From positions 1 through 63,105 of IMG/VR virus record IMGVR_UViG_3300036831_000039: DNA of 63,105 bases. One strand, given 5' to 3'. Below the pieces are notes generated by a model. It was not told the origin of the DNA. It was given only the letters and a program-made list of their open reading frames with translations, and searched no databases. This document shows, piece after piece, positions 26,076-33,986 of this stretch. Source of the stretch: a virus. Every line of letters starts with the position of its first letter. The first letter of the stretch is position 1. The position numbers and the translations under genes were made by a program.

Positions 26076-26263
26076 CCCAGGCTAAAAGATAAATGTAAAT
26101 GTATGTGTAAAAACAGGTGATAAATTAGTATTACTATTACAGTATACATTACTCGGTCTATTATTTGATCTATAGGGTCAGTAGGCTTTCCAAGCTCTAT
26201 CCAACAAAAGAAGTATAGGACACTTATTATTATTAGTGGTATCAGGATTGGGATTATTGCCAT
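26066..26263 (-). CDS. Small two-span membrane protein
   Basis: 65 aa from ATG 26263, which overlaps the polymerase stop as TAATG; an open extension to 26281 is less likely. Two hydrophobic helices (IIPILIPLIIISVLYFFCW and MYTVIVILIYHLFLHI) flank a short acidic loop. Function unknown. Small membrane proteins in early regions often act in exclusion or host takeover. Confidence 0.6.
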   Translation of the reverse strand: MAIIPILIPLIIISVLYFFCWIELGKPTDPIDQIIDRVMYTVIVILIYHLFLHIHLHLSFSLGWK

Positions 26264-29073
26264 TATTTCAAATCTCCCCAAGTTTTAGCTATGTTGCCCT
26301 TAGCCCCCAAGGGTGCTAGTAAGTTTGCCGCATGGCTCATTTCGTACTCTACATGACATTGTAAAAGGGGTGCAATAGACTCTTCAGCCTCAAATATAAG
26401 TTCATCATGCACAGGTACTAATGGCTCACAGTATCCAAACTGTCTAACCTCCGGAATGGAATGGTCATAAACATTCTTCATCCCGACCTTTAGTATATCT
26501 CCAGCAGTACCTTGCACGGGCTGATTGCCAATCTGACGTAGAGCTTCTTCTCGGATACCGTCCAGCGGTGACCACACAGCCGGAAAGTAACGAATGCGTC
26601 CGAACATAGTACGTACCATTCCAGTTTGGCGGGCCTCCGCGTATACATCCGCCATGTAGCATTTAACTCCTGGATAGGCTTCAAACCACGCAGCAATGAA
26701 ATCCATAGCCTCTTGGCGAGTAATCTTAATGCCTAGTAGGGCTAGTTCATTCATGAGTCTTGTAGCCTGCATTCCGTAGAAAATTCCAAAATTGACTGTC
26801 TTAGCTGCTACACGCTGGTCAGAGGTAATTAGATCCATTGATAGCTTGTACACTAGCGCTGCGGTGGCTCGATGAATGTCCTTTCCACTACGGAAAATCT
26901 CAATCATGTTCTCATCCCTACTGAGATGAGCGCCCACCCGCAGTTCCACCTGATCTAGATCAACCGATACCAGTACGCAGCCCGGAGGGGCTATAAAGCC
27001 CTTACGAACGCGTTTGCCAAGTGGGGAGCGGGTAGGAATATTCTGAAGATTGATGTTCCTAGAGGCTAATCTGCCAGACGCAGTATTAGTGTATAAAAGT
27101 TGAGTATGGATTCGACAGTTCTTGTCTGCTAGTCGCTGAATTGGGAGTACGTAGGTTCCCAACATTTTGGCGTGTTCACGATAATCCAATATCACGTCAA
27201 TGATAGGAGCTACAGCAGCGTCGAACGCATACTTAATCTTTAATGACTCCATTGACTTAGCATCAGTGGAGGGTTTTTCAGTCTTCTTAGAGAACTTGGG
27301 AGGGTCTAGTTTAAGTCGTCCATATAGTAGTTCTGAGACTTGATCAGGAGAGCCTGCGTTAACATTGTAGCCTACTAGGGAAGATAGCCTATCCTGAATG
27401 ACTACTAGTTCGGTTTCTAGTTCTTTCTGGAATCCTGAAAAGTAGTCTAGATCCACCAACATTCCAACCGATTGCATTCGGTCTAGTATTGGTAAGATTC
27501 CTCGGTCTATGTCATACACACGCTCTAGCCCCTGCTCCTTCAGCATGGGCATTATAACGTTGAAATCTCTTAATGTAGCGTCTGCGTCTCGGCCAGCATA
27601 TTCAATAACAGCTTTCGTATCTTTAACGTCTCGGAGCGTAGTTCGTGGAAGTTTGCCAATAATATCTTCCACTGGACGGCGAATTTCTGGATCAATGTTA
27701 TACCAACGCTTGCGTAGCGGATGGCTGGCTTCATCCTCGTCAACGTCTTCTCCCTCTTCGTCATCCTCACTGCCGATAGAGGTTATCTCCTCCATCATCT
27801 TTTTGAGGCGTCTAGAAATCGACCAGGGACGCTTAAGCTTTCCTTCCTCATCATAGATGACTGGTGGTGCAGGCCAATTAGCCCCATCTACACATGCGGG
27901 ACACCTAACAGTCGACTTAAGAGGTACATCGGCCAATACAACACACGCACAATCGTCGGATGTCTTAAGAAGCTGGCCCTTTTTGCCACGCTTCCCGATC
28001 TTGCCAGTGCCACTACACGAAGAGCATTTATCATCAGCTAATTTACCTTTACGCTTTGCTAGGCCTGGAAGGTTACCTTTACCCTCACATATTCTACAGA
28101 CTTTCTGAATCCACGCCGTAGTAAGGTATTGATTAACTTTGCTAACCTCCGCAGAGTGGATAAGGGCCGGGTAGCTGCCCATTTCCATTTGATTGAGACG
28201 GTATGATAAAGGCTTTAGAGCTTTAGGAGTTAGCCCCAATAGGTAGGAGCCGATCATAGTATCATGTATATCGGCTTTGTAGGTAGATATTCCTAGCGCT
28301 CTAATGATGGGTAGATCGTGAAGCATATTGTGCCCCACGATCATTTTCCCATCAAATACTGATGAATAGGTGGTAGGCTCAGTAATTACTGAAGCTTTAC
28401 CCACTTGCTGAGTTACTTGTATGCTGTAGGGATCATCTACCCATCCCTCAGTATCTAGTGCTATCGGGAGGGTAGGGTCTAGGGTAAGTAGGGTTTGTGG
28501 GGATTCTTTAGTGTATAATGGGGTAGGATATTTGTCGGGAGGTACAGTGGACTCTATTTCGCCGCGTAGGAGCTTGCCTAATGACCTGAAATCATCCCAT
28601 ACAAGCTTTCCGTAACGATCTGGCTGACGGATACCGGCCGCTGGATGGTACACTGGTAGTATTTTACAGCCTAATTCCTTAGCTACTGGATCTATTGGGT
28701 CAAAAGGTAATCCATGAATATATTCCATCTTCACAGATTTACCAAGAAAAAACTGAGCGGCAATTTTACCAACAGCTACAATTATGTATGGGGAAGCTCT
28801 ATAAAGCTCCTCATAGAGTTCTGGGCGGTCGCGCTCTATCTCTTGATCGGTTGGATTGCGGTCATCTTCATCTGTGCGCCATTTGACAATGTTGGTGATG
28901 AAGACTTCGTTTCTATAAATACCCGCACAGCGGATAAGGTAATTGTTAAGTTCATAACCTGAAGCTCCAACGAAGGGTAATCCTTGATCGGCTTCGCTAG
29001 CTCCAGGCCCTTCTCCAACAATAGCAATTAGCGCCGGAGTAGGCCCATATCCTATTACCTTATTACCTATCAT
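26263..29073 (-). CDS. Uracil-DNA glycosylase-DNA polymerase I fusion
   Basis: 936 aa. Residues about 1-175 are a family-4-type uracil-DNA glycosylase (GEGPGASEADQGLPFVG, NIVKWR, HPAAG). Residues about 195-290 carry 3'-5' exonuclease motifs ALDTEG and HNMLHDL. Residues about 325-420 are an insertion with several Cys pairs including CxxCxGxG, DnaJ-like (CRICEGKG, CSSCSGTG, CPACVDG). An Asp/Glu stretch and ExoIII (YAGRDADATLRDF) follow. The family A polymerase part has motif A (DLDQVELRVGAHLS, near 702), motif B (KTVNFGIFYGM, with Phe at the E. coli F762 position) and motif C (VPVHDE, near 889). It is the main replicative polymerase. The UDG could remove uracil during synthesis or mark uracil-containing DNA. 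No 5' nuclease domain is present. Confidence 0.9.
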   Translation of the reverse strand: MIGNKVIGYGPTPALIAIVGEGPGASEADQGLPFVGASGYELNNYLIRCAGIYRNEVFITNIVKWRTDEDDRNPTDQEIERDRPELYEELYRASPYIIVAVGKIAAQFFLGKSVKMEYIHGLPFDPIDPVAKELGCKILPVYHPAAGIRQPDRYGKLVWDDFRSLGKLLRGEIESTVPPDKYPTPLYTKESPQTLLTLDPTLPIALDTEGWVDDPYSIQVTQQVGKASVITEPTTYSSVFDGKMIVGHNMLHDLPIIRALGISTYKADIHDTMIGSYLLGLTPKALKPLSYRLNQMEMGSYPALIHSAEVSKVNQYLTTAWIQKVCRICEGKGNLPGLAKRKGKLADDKCSSCSGTGKIGKRGKKGQLLKTSDDCACVVLADVPLKSTVRCPACVDGANWPAPPVIYDEEGKLKRPWSISRRLKKMMEEITSIGSEDDEEGEDVDEDEASHPLRKRWYNIDPEIRRPVEDIIGKLPRTTLRDVKDTKAVIEYAGRDADATLRDFNVIMPMLKEQGLERVYDIDRGILPILDRMQSVGMLVDLDYFSGFQKELETELVVIQDRLSSLVGYNVNAGSPDQVSELLYGRLKLDPPKFSKKTEKPSTDAKSMESLKIKYAFDAAVAPIIDVILDYREHAKMLGTYVLPIQRLADKNCRIHTQLLYTNTASGRLASRNINLQNIPTRSPLGKRVRKGFIAPPGCVLVSVDLDQVELRVGAHLSRDENMIEIFRSGKDIHRATAALVYKLSMDLITSDQRVAAKTVNFGIFYGMQATRLMNELALLGIKITRQEAMDFIAAWFEAYPGVKCYMADVYAEARQTGMVRTMFGRIRYFPAVWSPLDGIREEALRQIGNQPVQGTAGDILKVGMKNVYDHSIPEVRQFGYCEPLVPVHDELIFEAEESIAPLLQCHVEYEMSHAANLLAPLGAKGNIAKTWGDLK

Positions 29074-29293
29074 TAAATATAGATTTGTCTAGAAATTTGT
29101 CCACCTTTGACAGCTGCAAAGCAGCTTTCTCTTTAATACAGGTGGTACATGCACAGTGAGGTCTGAAGCCCATAACAGCGTTGGTATTGGTATTGCATTC
29201 TTTGCATGGAACAGACACTATTCCATCCCCATGGCACCAAGGACAATTCTTTTCTCTTAAATGATCCTCAATAATAGTTATCCTTGGCTCCAT
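29063..29293 (-). CDS. Small zinc-finger protein (DnaJ-like CxxCxGxG)
   Basis: 76 aa with CPWCHGDG, CKEC and CACTTC clusters and a helical C-terminus. It overlaps the polymerase start by 11 nt, so the two are coupled. The same CxxCxGxG style is found inside the polymerase and in the terminase small subunit. Confidence 0.65.
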   Translation of the reverse strand: MEPRITIIEDHLREKNCPWCHGDGIVSVPCKECNTNTNAVMGFRPHCACTTCIKEKAALQLSKVDKFLDKSIFNDR

Positions 29294-29294
29294 A

Positions 29295-29531
29295 TTATTT
29301 TTCCCTACACGGAATTCTTACCACAGACAGTTGCTGGCACAGTTCTTTATTTCCGCAGCTATGCCTAGTGCCGGTAAAGTGGGCATCAGATACATAAGCC
29401 GGGAGCGTAACATTGAAAGTCATTTTACAGCCAGGACAAGCGAATGTGGCTACTTTTATACCTAAGTGTAGTCTAGGCTCGGCATCTTTCCTTAACTCAC
29501 ATATACAATATTCCGGCCCCACTTTATCCAT
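29295..29531 (-). CDS. Small zinc-ribbon protein
   Basis: 78 aa with CIC, CPGCK, and later HSCGN and C residues, fitting one or two zinc sites. It lies 1 nt upstream of the next zinc-finger gene and overlaps the preceding acidic gene by 8 nt. Function unknown. Confidence 0.6.
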   Translation of the reverse strand: MDKVGPEYCICELRKDAEPRLHLGIKVATFACPGCKMTFNVTLPAYVSDAHFTGTRHSCGNKELCQQLSVVRIPCREK

Positions 29532-30093
29532 CTACCATTTCTCGCAATGCCACGTCATAATCCTCTTGCCAACGCTCTGCAAGATCGGCTTCGTAGTCAT
29601 CTTCAGAATATGACTCGAAGTCCTCTCCGTCCACCAACATGATTTCGCCCGTAGTAAACAGGAGTTCTACTTCACCCCCTGTAGTACGACACGTTAGGCA
29701 TAGGTCATTCATAGAGGCGGTTACCGGATCACTACCAAAAGAACGCATAAGCTTGATCCTATGGCATGGTCCTGCACACTGTTTGCTCACATTACCAACA
29801 AATAGCTCCGACGAGGAATAGCTACTTCCCCTCGGAGCCGAGAATTTTGGGGAGGAAGACTCTCCATCCTCAAGGCCTTCTGGCTCGTCTTCCTCATCCT
29901 CAAACTCGTAATCTTCACTATCCAGGGCAATCACAACCTCGTCGTCATCTAGAGCCCACATTGGGACATATTCTAGACAATCACACTGCTCACATTCGCC
30001 CCATGTAGGATAGTGCTGTCCATCTTTACATACGCAGATTACGCATACATCGTCGAATTCGTCTACGAACTCTGGCACCACCACCTCACTCAT
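29524..30093 (-). CDS. Acidic protein with zinc-binding motifs
   Basis: 189 aa from ATG 30093, overlapping the ERCC4-nuclease stop (ATGA); the frame is open further upstream but that part is a shadow of the nuclease. It contains CVICVCKDG ... CEQCDC, a long Asp/Glu-rich middle (ALDSEDYEFEDEEDEPEG), and CAGPCHRIKLMRSFG ... CLTCR, with another acidic tail. Possibly a DNA mimic or a protein-interaction hub with zinc modules. Not recognised. Confidence 0.6.
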   Translation of the reverse strand: MSEVVVPEFVDEFDDVCVICVCKDGQHYPTWGECEQCDCLEYVPMWALDDDEVVIALDSEDYEFEDEEDEPEGLEDGESSSPKFSAPRGSSYSSSELFVGNVSKQCAGPCHRIKLMRSFGSDPVTASMNDLCLTCRTTGGEVELLFTTGEIMLVDGEDFESYSEDDYEADLAERWQEDYDVALREMVDG

Positions 30094-30833
30094 TTCTGTC
30101 CCCTCAGTTCCTTGAAAATCTGGGTCGAAAGTTTCTTCCCTACCCCCTCCACTTCCATCCACTGTTCCGGAGAGGCTAATACCATTTGTTCCACTGTCGT
30201 GAAATGCTTGTCCGCTGCCTCTGATCTGATCCAACCTAATCCCCCTAATTCCTTTGCTACTCTACGAACTAGCGACGGAGTGAATAACGAAACTGGTACG
30301 CGAGATTCATCGAATGCTTGTAGGGATTTATGGAGTTCATAAGATTTACTCCACCACATATAAAGATCGAGAATCTGTTGAGCCGTTTCGGTTATATCAC
30401 AGGACCGTTTTACTACTACATGGCTTAGCTCGGAAAGCGAGTTGAGCCAGTTATCGAGCATCCTATAACGTAGATTGCGTTTAGTTTCTTCCCACCCGAT
30501 CGAATGTTTTCTGGCGTCAAAGTTAGTCCACTCGGGGATTTCTATCTCGCCATTCGTGCCGGCGCGCCAGTAACCCTCCACGATCAAGTAGGCTCGCTTA
30601 TAGTGTTCGGCCGCCTTGGGTAGTTGGCCCGCTATGAGCCTGCCGGAAGCGATGCTGTCCCATAGATCTCCGGTACTGAGGCGCTTAACTTCTACCCCAA
30701 TCGGGAACTGACCTTCAGCAAAGTTTCCTAGAAAGGATGCATCACATGACTCTAAGACTCCCAATGTAGCCGTATGCTCAGGAAGATGATCGATTAAATC
30801 CTTGGAGCCTGCTCTGGAGTCTACGATAATCAG
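30090..30833 (-). CDS. ERCC4/XPF-family nuclease with C-terminal HhH; CTG start
   Basis: 247 aa when read from CTG 30833. Reading from the first standard start (TTG 30764) would lose the catalytic N-terminus. The true N-terminus IIVDSRAGSKDLIDHLP and the segment GVEVKRLSTGDLWDSI match the ERCC4 core (VDxRE ... ExKRxxxDL), with Ala replacing the usual Glu after Arg. The C-terminus (EQWMEVEGVGKKLSTQIFKEL) is a helix-hairpin-helix. AGGAG lies 7 nt before CTG, and the only in-frame codon further upstream of note is the TAG that ends the Sak4-like gene. It probably cuts branched or recombination DNA together with Sak4 and the PD-(D/E)XK nuclease. Read-through of the TAG to make a fusion is an alternative. 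Confidence 0.75.
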   Translation of the reverse strand: MIIVDSRAGSKDLIDHLPEHTATLGVLESCDASFLGNFAEGQFPIGVEVKRLSTGDLWDSIASGRLIAGQLPKAAEHYKRAYLIVEGYWRAGTNGEIEIPEWTNFDARKHSIGWEETKRNLRYRMLDNWLNSLSELSHVVVKRSCDITETAQQILDLYMWWSKSYELHKSLQAFDESRVPVSLFTPSLVRRVAKELGGLGWIRSEAADKHFTTVEQMVLASPEQWMEVEGVGKKLSTQIFKELRGQK

Positions 30834-30851
30834 AATATAGCTCCTGTGTGC

Positions 30852-31658
30852 CTATAGCCATTGATCCGGGGTAGAATTGGGAAATACTTTCAACGCATAA
30901 TCAATAAACGCAATATCAGGCTGCCATTCCCACTCGGAACCTTTCAACATAGCATTAAAGCCACTGTCCAATACCCGTAGCATGAACTTATTGCTATCAT
31001 CGTCCCGGTATAGGGAGATGATTTCATCCACCAGAGGCCCCATGTGCCGGAAGCCTTTTCGACTGTAGCTCCCTGGGACAAGCTTTCCGCGCTCATCACG
31101 CTGTGAGTTAACTTGATGAAGTAGGATTAGATTTACCGGATAGCGAGCAGCTTGCTTGACTATACCACTAAAATCAGCGTTAATTCCATCATACTCTGAT
31201 CCGAACGTTTTGCTTTCGATCTTATTGCGCCCAAACTCTGCTAGTCTAAACAGTAGCCACAAATCACTAGCGTTATCAATACCGATCGACCGACCAGCGC
31301 TAAGTGCTAGATCATATTGTTTTCGAAATAGATCTACTGCCCGCTTAGCTTGATCCTTGATGTTATCGGGATGGGCATTCATGTCTATTTCAGGAATGAA
31401 TACCACTCGGATGTCCTTGCCCTTAAAACGCTCGTCTAACCGCGCACGTCTAAGTCCCGCATAATCGTTGTTGAATACAATTAATGGTTCTGGCGCAGAC
31501 CCCATAAATGTATCTTTGCCACTCTTCTCAAGCCCTTCAACCGATACTATGATTGATTGCTTAATTGGCTGAAGGTTTTTAAGTGGATTAAACTGCTCTA
31601 ACAGGATCGAAGGGTCGGACATTATCGGGGGCGGAGTTATCAGTGTTGGATTGTTCAT
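30852..31658 (-). CDS. Sak4-like RecA-fold ATPase (recombination)
   Basis: 268 aa. Walker A is VEGLEKSGKDT (about residues 39-50), followed by PLIVFNNDYAG. Walker B-like SIGIDNASDLWLLFRL lies near residue 125, and IDEIISLYRDD and LVPGSYSRKGFRH motifs follow. This is the AAA_24/Sak4 single-strand annealing ATPase pattern. It likely promotes recombination together with the SSB-like protein and nucleases around it. The native start may be an internal ATG at 31622, since the first 12 codons overlap the upstream gene. Its TAG stop is in the same frame as the ERCC4 nuclease. Confidence 0.75.
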   Translation of the reverse strand: MNNPTLITPPPIMSDPSILLEQFNPLKNLQPIKQSIIVSVEGLEKSGKDTFMGSAPEPLIVFNNDYAGLRRARLDERFKGKDIRVVFIPEIDMNAHPDNIKDQAKRAVDLFRKQYDLALSAGRSIGIDNASDLWLLFRLAEFGRNKIESKTFGSEYDGINADFSGIVKQAARYPVNLILLHQVNSQRDERGKLVPGSYSRKGFRHMGPLVDEIISLYRDDDSNKFMLRVLDSGFNAMLKGSEWEWQPDIAFIDYALKVFPNSTPDQWL

Positions 31659-31947
31659 TTTCTTCTGTAGACTGCTCCTCTTCAGCCTCTGGCGGTGGAG
31701 TTCTAGGGCCGGATAACATCTTGTATGCTAGTTCAGCTTCTTCTTTGTGAACGTTAGCCAGCATAGTAGTAAGGAAAGTTAGCTGGTCTGAAATTTGGCC
31801 AGAAACGCTCACTAGCATATCTAGCAATCGTACCAGTGCGGTATCGATGCGAACGAACACCTTGCATTCACACTTACTAACCATGCATGGCTTTAGAGTA
31901 TGCGGGCCATGGCTACATGAGGCACAAATTACGTTATAGTCTGCCAT
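31588..31947 (-). CDS. Hypothetical protein with N-terminal zinc motif
   Basis: 119 aa from ATG 31947 (TGATG overlap with the upstream gene). CASCSHGPH and CMVSKCEC near the N-terminus suggest a zinc site. A helical middle and a very acidic Glu/Ser/Asn-rich tail follow. Overlaps the Sak4-like gene by 71 nt. No function assigned. Confidence 0.55.
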   Translation of the reverse strand: MADYNVICASCSHGPHTLKPCMVSKCECKVFVRIDTALVRLLDMLVSVSGQISDQLTFLTTMLANVHKEEAELAYKMLSGPRTPPPEAEEEQSTEENEQSNTDNSAPDNVRPFDPVRAV

Positions 31948-32255
31948 CAATTATCCTTGAGTCCACGATTGGTAAATAAAGGGACTGCGGAGGTATTTGA
32001 AATTTTAAGATCCTCTGATTCTGTAAGAGCCTCATTATAGGTGTCCATGATTGAGCCTAGTACAGGAGAAATAGCTCCATCTAAAGAGTAGATGTTATGA
32101 ATGGTCATTCGCACAATTTCAGTGCCAGATACCTCTGAGGATTCTTCTGGGAACTCCAGAAATATCGCACAGTTAACCCTGCTCTCTCGGCACTTATCCT
32201 TTAGTGCAGTTCCTAGATTCAGGACTTCTTTACGTAGATTTTCTTCTACTACCAT
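31947..32255 (-). CDS. Hypothetical protein
   Basis: 102 aa, mixed alpha/beta, no motif. ATG overlaps the preceding stop. It lies between the PD-(D/E)XK nuclease block and the Sak4-like ATPase, so a part in recombination is possible only by position. Confidence 0.6.
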   Translation of the reverse strand: MVVEENLRKEVLNLGTALKDKCRESRVNCAIFLEFPEESSEVSGTEIVRMTIHNIYSLDGAISPVLGSIMDTYNEALTESEDLKISNTSAVPLFTNRGLKDN

Positions 32256-32521
32256 TACCCCTCCATCCCTACCCTAGAAACCTTGCTAGTGACTAGCCCG
32301 GCAGTGCTTACCGTACTAAGGAATCGGCCTATTAGCTGGTCATAGTTTGCAATAGGAGTTCCGTATACCTCAAACGTATTACCTGCTTCTAGTGCATAAT
32401 AGTTAATCACATGTGAAAACCAGTGATAAGCCTTGATAGCTAACTCACTGGCAGGATATGTTACCTTCCACCCATGGGCTCCTCGCCAGATAATGAACGA
32501 ATTACTATCTACTGAATCCAT
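32255..32521 (-). CDS. Hypothetical protein, start uncertain
   Basis: 88 aa if started at ATG 32521. The frame is open back to TTG 32623, but that would overlap the nuclease gene by 73 nt. The nuclease gene's end contains AAGGGGGG followed 4 nt later by ATT in this frame, so a non-standard start there is also possible. The visible part (SFIIWRGAHGWKVTYPASELAIKAYHWF) is a compact alpha/beta protein. No function recognised. Confidence 0.5.
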   Translation of the reverse strand: MDSVDSNSFIIWRGAHGWKVTYPASELAIKAYHWFSHVINYYALEAGNTFEVYGTPIANYDQLIGRFLSTVSTAGLVTSKVSRVGMEG

Positions 32522-32550
32522 TGTAATGTCTGGAAGGGTCCCTTTACCAT

Positions 32551-33189
32551 TTAATATAATGTTACCCCCCTTATTACACCTAATTTTTGCATATATTTTC
32601 TGTGCTGAATAATCATACTCCAATTTTTCTCTACTTCTGCCGGAGTAAATTGTACCAACACTTGCCTAACCTTTGCGGGCATATCCCCCCAAAACCATAT
32701 TCGGAAGAAAGCCTCTGTCATCCCATATAGCTTACAGTAAGCCATAGCTTGCCATAACCACTCAGGTTTGTGAGTTTCAATATCCACCACAGAGGAACCA
32801 TCCGCAAACAGTTTAATCATGTTCTTCTCACGAATGTAGGTAGATTTCCACTCCTCTAGTCGCCAGTGAATGATGTTAATAGCGTCTGGAGTTAGGAATA
32901 TTCCGTCAATCTCATCCTCACCGGGGCGAACTAGTTCACCTCCGGATAGATCTACCTGATATTGATTGAGGATATAGGCTATGATCCGTTCCCACAGAAA
33001 GCCCTGCTCAAAAATCATCTTTTTCTGGGGGGAATCATAGTTAGCTTTTCCCGCTCGATTGATACCATACGAGAGCAAGCGATGCTTAGTTATGTCGGTT
33101 AGATGTAATCCCGCTGATCTAATACTGTCCTTCTCGGGGGAGAGGGACAAAGTATTGTAATCAAACGGAACATCAATTAGGACTGGCAT
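32551..33189 (-). CDS. PD-(D/E)XK nuclease, Cas4/RecB-like
   Basis: 212 aa. The core is visible at about residues 83-120: GELVRPGEDEIDGIFLT (with the catalytic Asp) and IIHWRLEEWKST (the E-x-K motif), preceded by a helix with ERIIAYIL. This matches Cas4/RecB-like exonucleases that phages use with an annealase or Sak ATPase. No Fe-S Cys cluster is seen. It lies upstream of Sak4-like and ERCC4-like genes, forming a recombination or end-resection set. Confidence 0.75.
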   Translation of the reverse strand: MPVLIDVPFDYNTLSLSPEKDSIRSAGLHLTDITKHRLLSYGINRAGKANYDSPQKKMIFEQGFLWERIIAYILNQYQVDLSGGELVRPGEDEIDGIFLTPDAINIIHWRLEEWKSTYIREKNMIKLFADGSSVVDIETHKPEWLWQAMAYCKLYGMTEAFFRIWFWGDMPAKVRQVLVQFTPAEVEKNWSMIIQHRKYMQKLGVIRGVTLY

Positions 33190-33403
33190 ACACTCTCGAA
33201 GACAGCAATTTATCTAGGTAAACTATCATGTCCTCCGATGACTTAATTTCCGCCGGATCGGTAAGAGTATCGTGTTGAGATTTGAGTGCGTTTAATAGCA
33301 ATCGTTGCTTCCTACTATGGCGTACACGAAACATGTACTCATTAGGAACACTAACGAATCTATCTAGCTCAGCATCGAATCGTGTTTTGAGGTGGCCTGA
33401 CAT
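33173..33403 (-). CDS. Small helical basic protein
   Basis: 76 aa, basic and helical (RVRHSRKQRLLLNALKSQ), overlapping the nuclease start by 17 nt. Unknown function. Confidence 0.55.
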   Translation of the reverse strand: MSGHLKTRFDAELDRFVSVPNEYMFRVRHSRKQRLLLNALKSQHDTLTDPAEIKSSEDMIVYLDKLLSSRVYASPN

Positions 33404-33413
33404 TTGTAGCTAG

Positions 33414-33617
33414 TTAATCTTCTGCTGTAAGATAAGTTCTGTCATTCAGAGATTTCGCATAAGTTTTTGCATCACAAAAATAGTCAGTGCGCCAATGCCC
33501 TAGACATGTATCACACATTTGCTTATGTCCGCCGGCCCATCCTAGGATTACTAGTTGCCCACAACATTGACACGTAAAGGGCTTATTCTCTATCCTACGC
33601 CATCCATTTCCTATCAT
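33414..33617 (-). CDS. Small zinc-ribbon protein
   Basis: 67 aa from ATG 33617, which overlaps the upstream stop (ATGA); the frame is open to 33647 but inside the previous gene. CQCCGQ and CDTCLG pairs form a C4 zinc ribbon. Unknown function. Confidence 0.65.
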   Translation of the reverse strand: MIGNGWRRIENKPFTCQCCGQLVILGWAGGHKQMCDTCLGHWRTDYFCDAKTYAKSLNDRTYLTAED

Positions 33618-33781
33618 GGCTCCAGCAATTGAACTTGATATTTCCATACATTCTGTTCCAAAAGTAAAATACCCCGATAACCACGGAATACTTGATAGGA
33701 GGGACGAGGAGGCCAGATACTATCAATATTCCACCAGTACCGTGCACGTCTCGGGATCACAACGTCGAGGAGTTTCAGCAT
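33614..33781 (-). CDS. Small basic aromatic protein (55 aa)
   Basis: A 55-aa gene: MLKLLDVVIPRRARYWW at the start, then WPPRPSYQVFRGYRG. AGAGGA lies about 5 nt before its ATG, and its TGA overlaps the next gene's ATG. Not recognised. Confidence 0.6.
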   Translation of the reverse strand: MLKLLDVVIPRRARYWWNIDSIWPPRPSYQVFRGYRGILLLEQNVWKYQVQLLEP

Positions 33782-33812
33782 GTCATCCTCTTTAGAGCTA
33801 GTGAGTCTAGCT

Positions 33813-33983
33813 CTATCCCACTACCGGCATTTCACGTTCAATCTTTCTAGCCGGGATCATACATCCTCTAGTTCCCTTACACTTCCAACAGTTAAGGTCT
33901 AGTGGAGCCGGAGGATTCCAACCATTATCCTGGTCTTCTGCCCCACATTCTTGGCACTCATAGATTGTAATTGTGCCCGACAT
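33813..33983 (-). CDS. Small zinc-ribbon protein (56 aa)
   Basis: 56 aa starting 3 nt after the SSB-like gene's stop. YECQECGAED and CWKCKGTRGC form a C4 zinc ribbon. Likely co-expressed with the SSB-like gene. Function unknown. Confidence 0.7.
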   Translation of the reverse strand: MSGTITIYECQECGAEDQDNGWNPPAPLDLNCWKCKGTRGCMIPARKIEREMPVVG

Positions 33984-33986
33984 GCT

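Noticed and set aside
27509-28108. Several plus-strand ORFs inside the polymerase gene
   Set aside because: They mirror the acidic and Cys-rich insertion on the opposite strand and have no protein-like composition.
30766-30854. General recoding of TAG as a sense codon, suggested by the in-frame TAG between the Sak4-like and ERCC4 genes
   Set aside because: TAG is used as a normal stop with coupled starts elsewhere (for example at 57624-57626 and 33813-33815), so genome-wide recoding is not supported.
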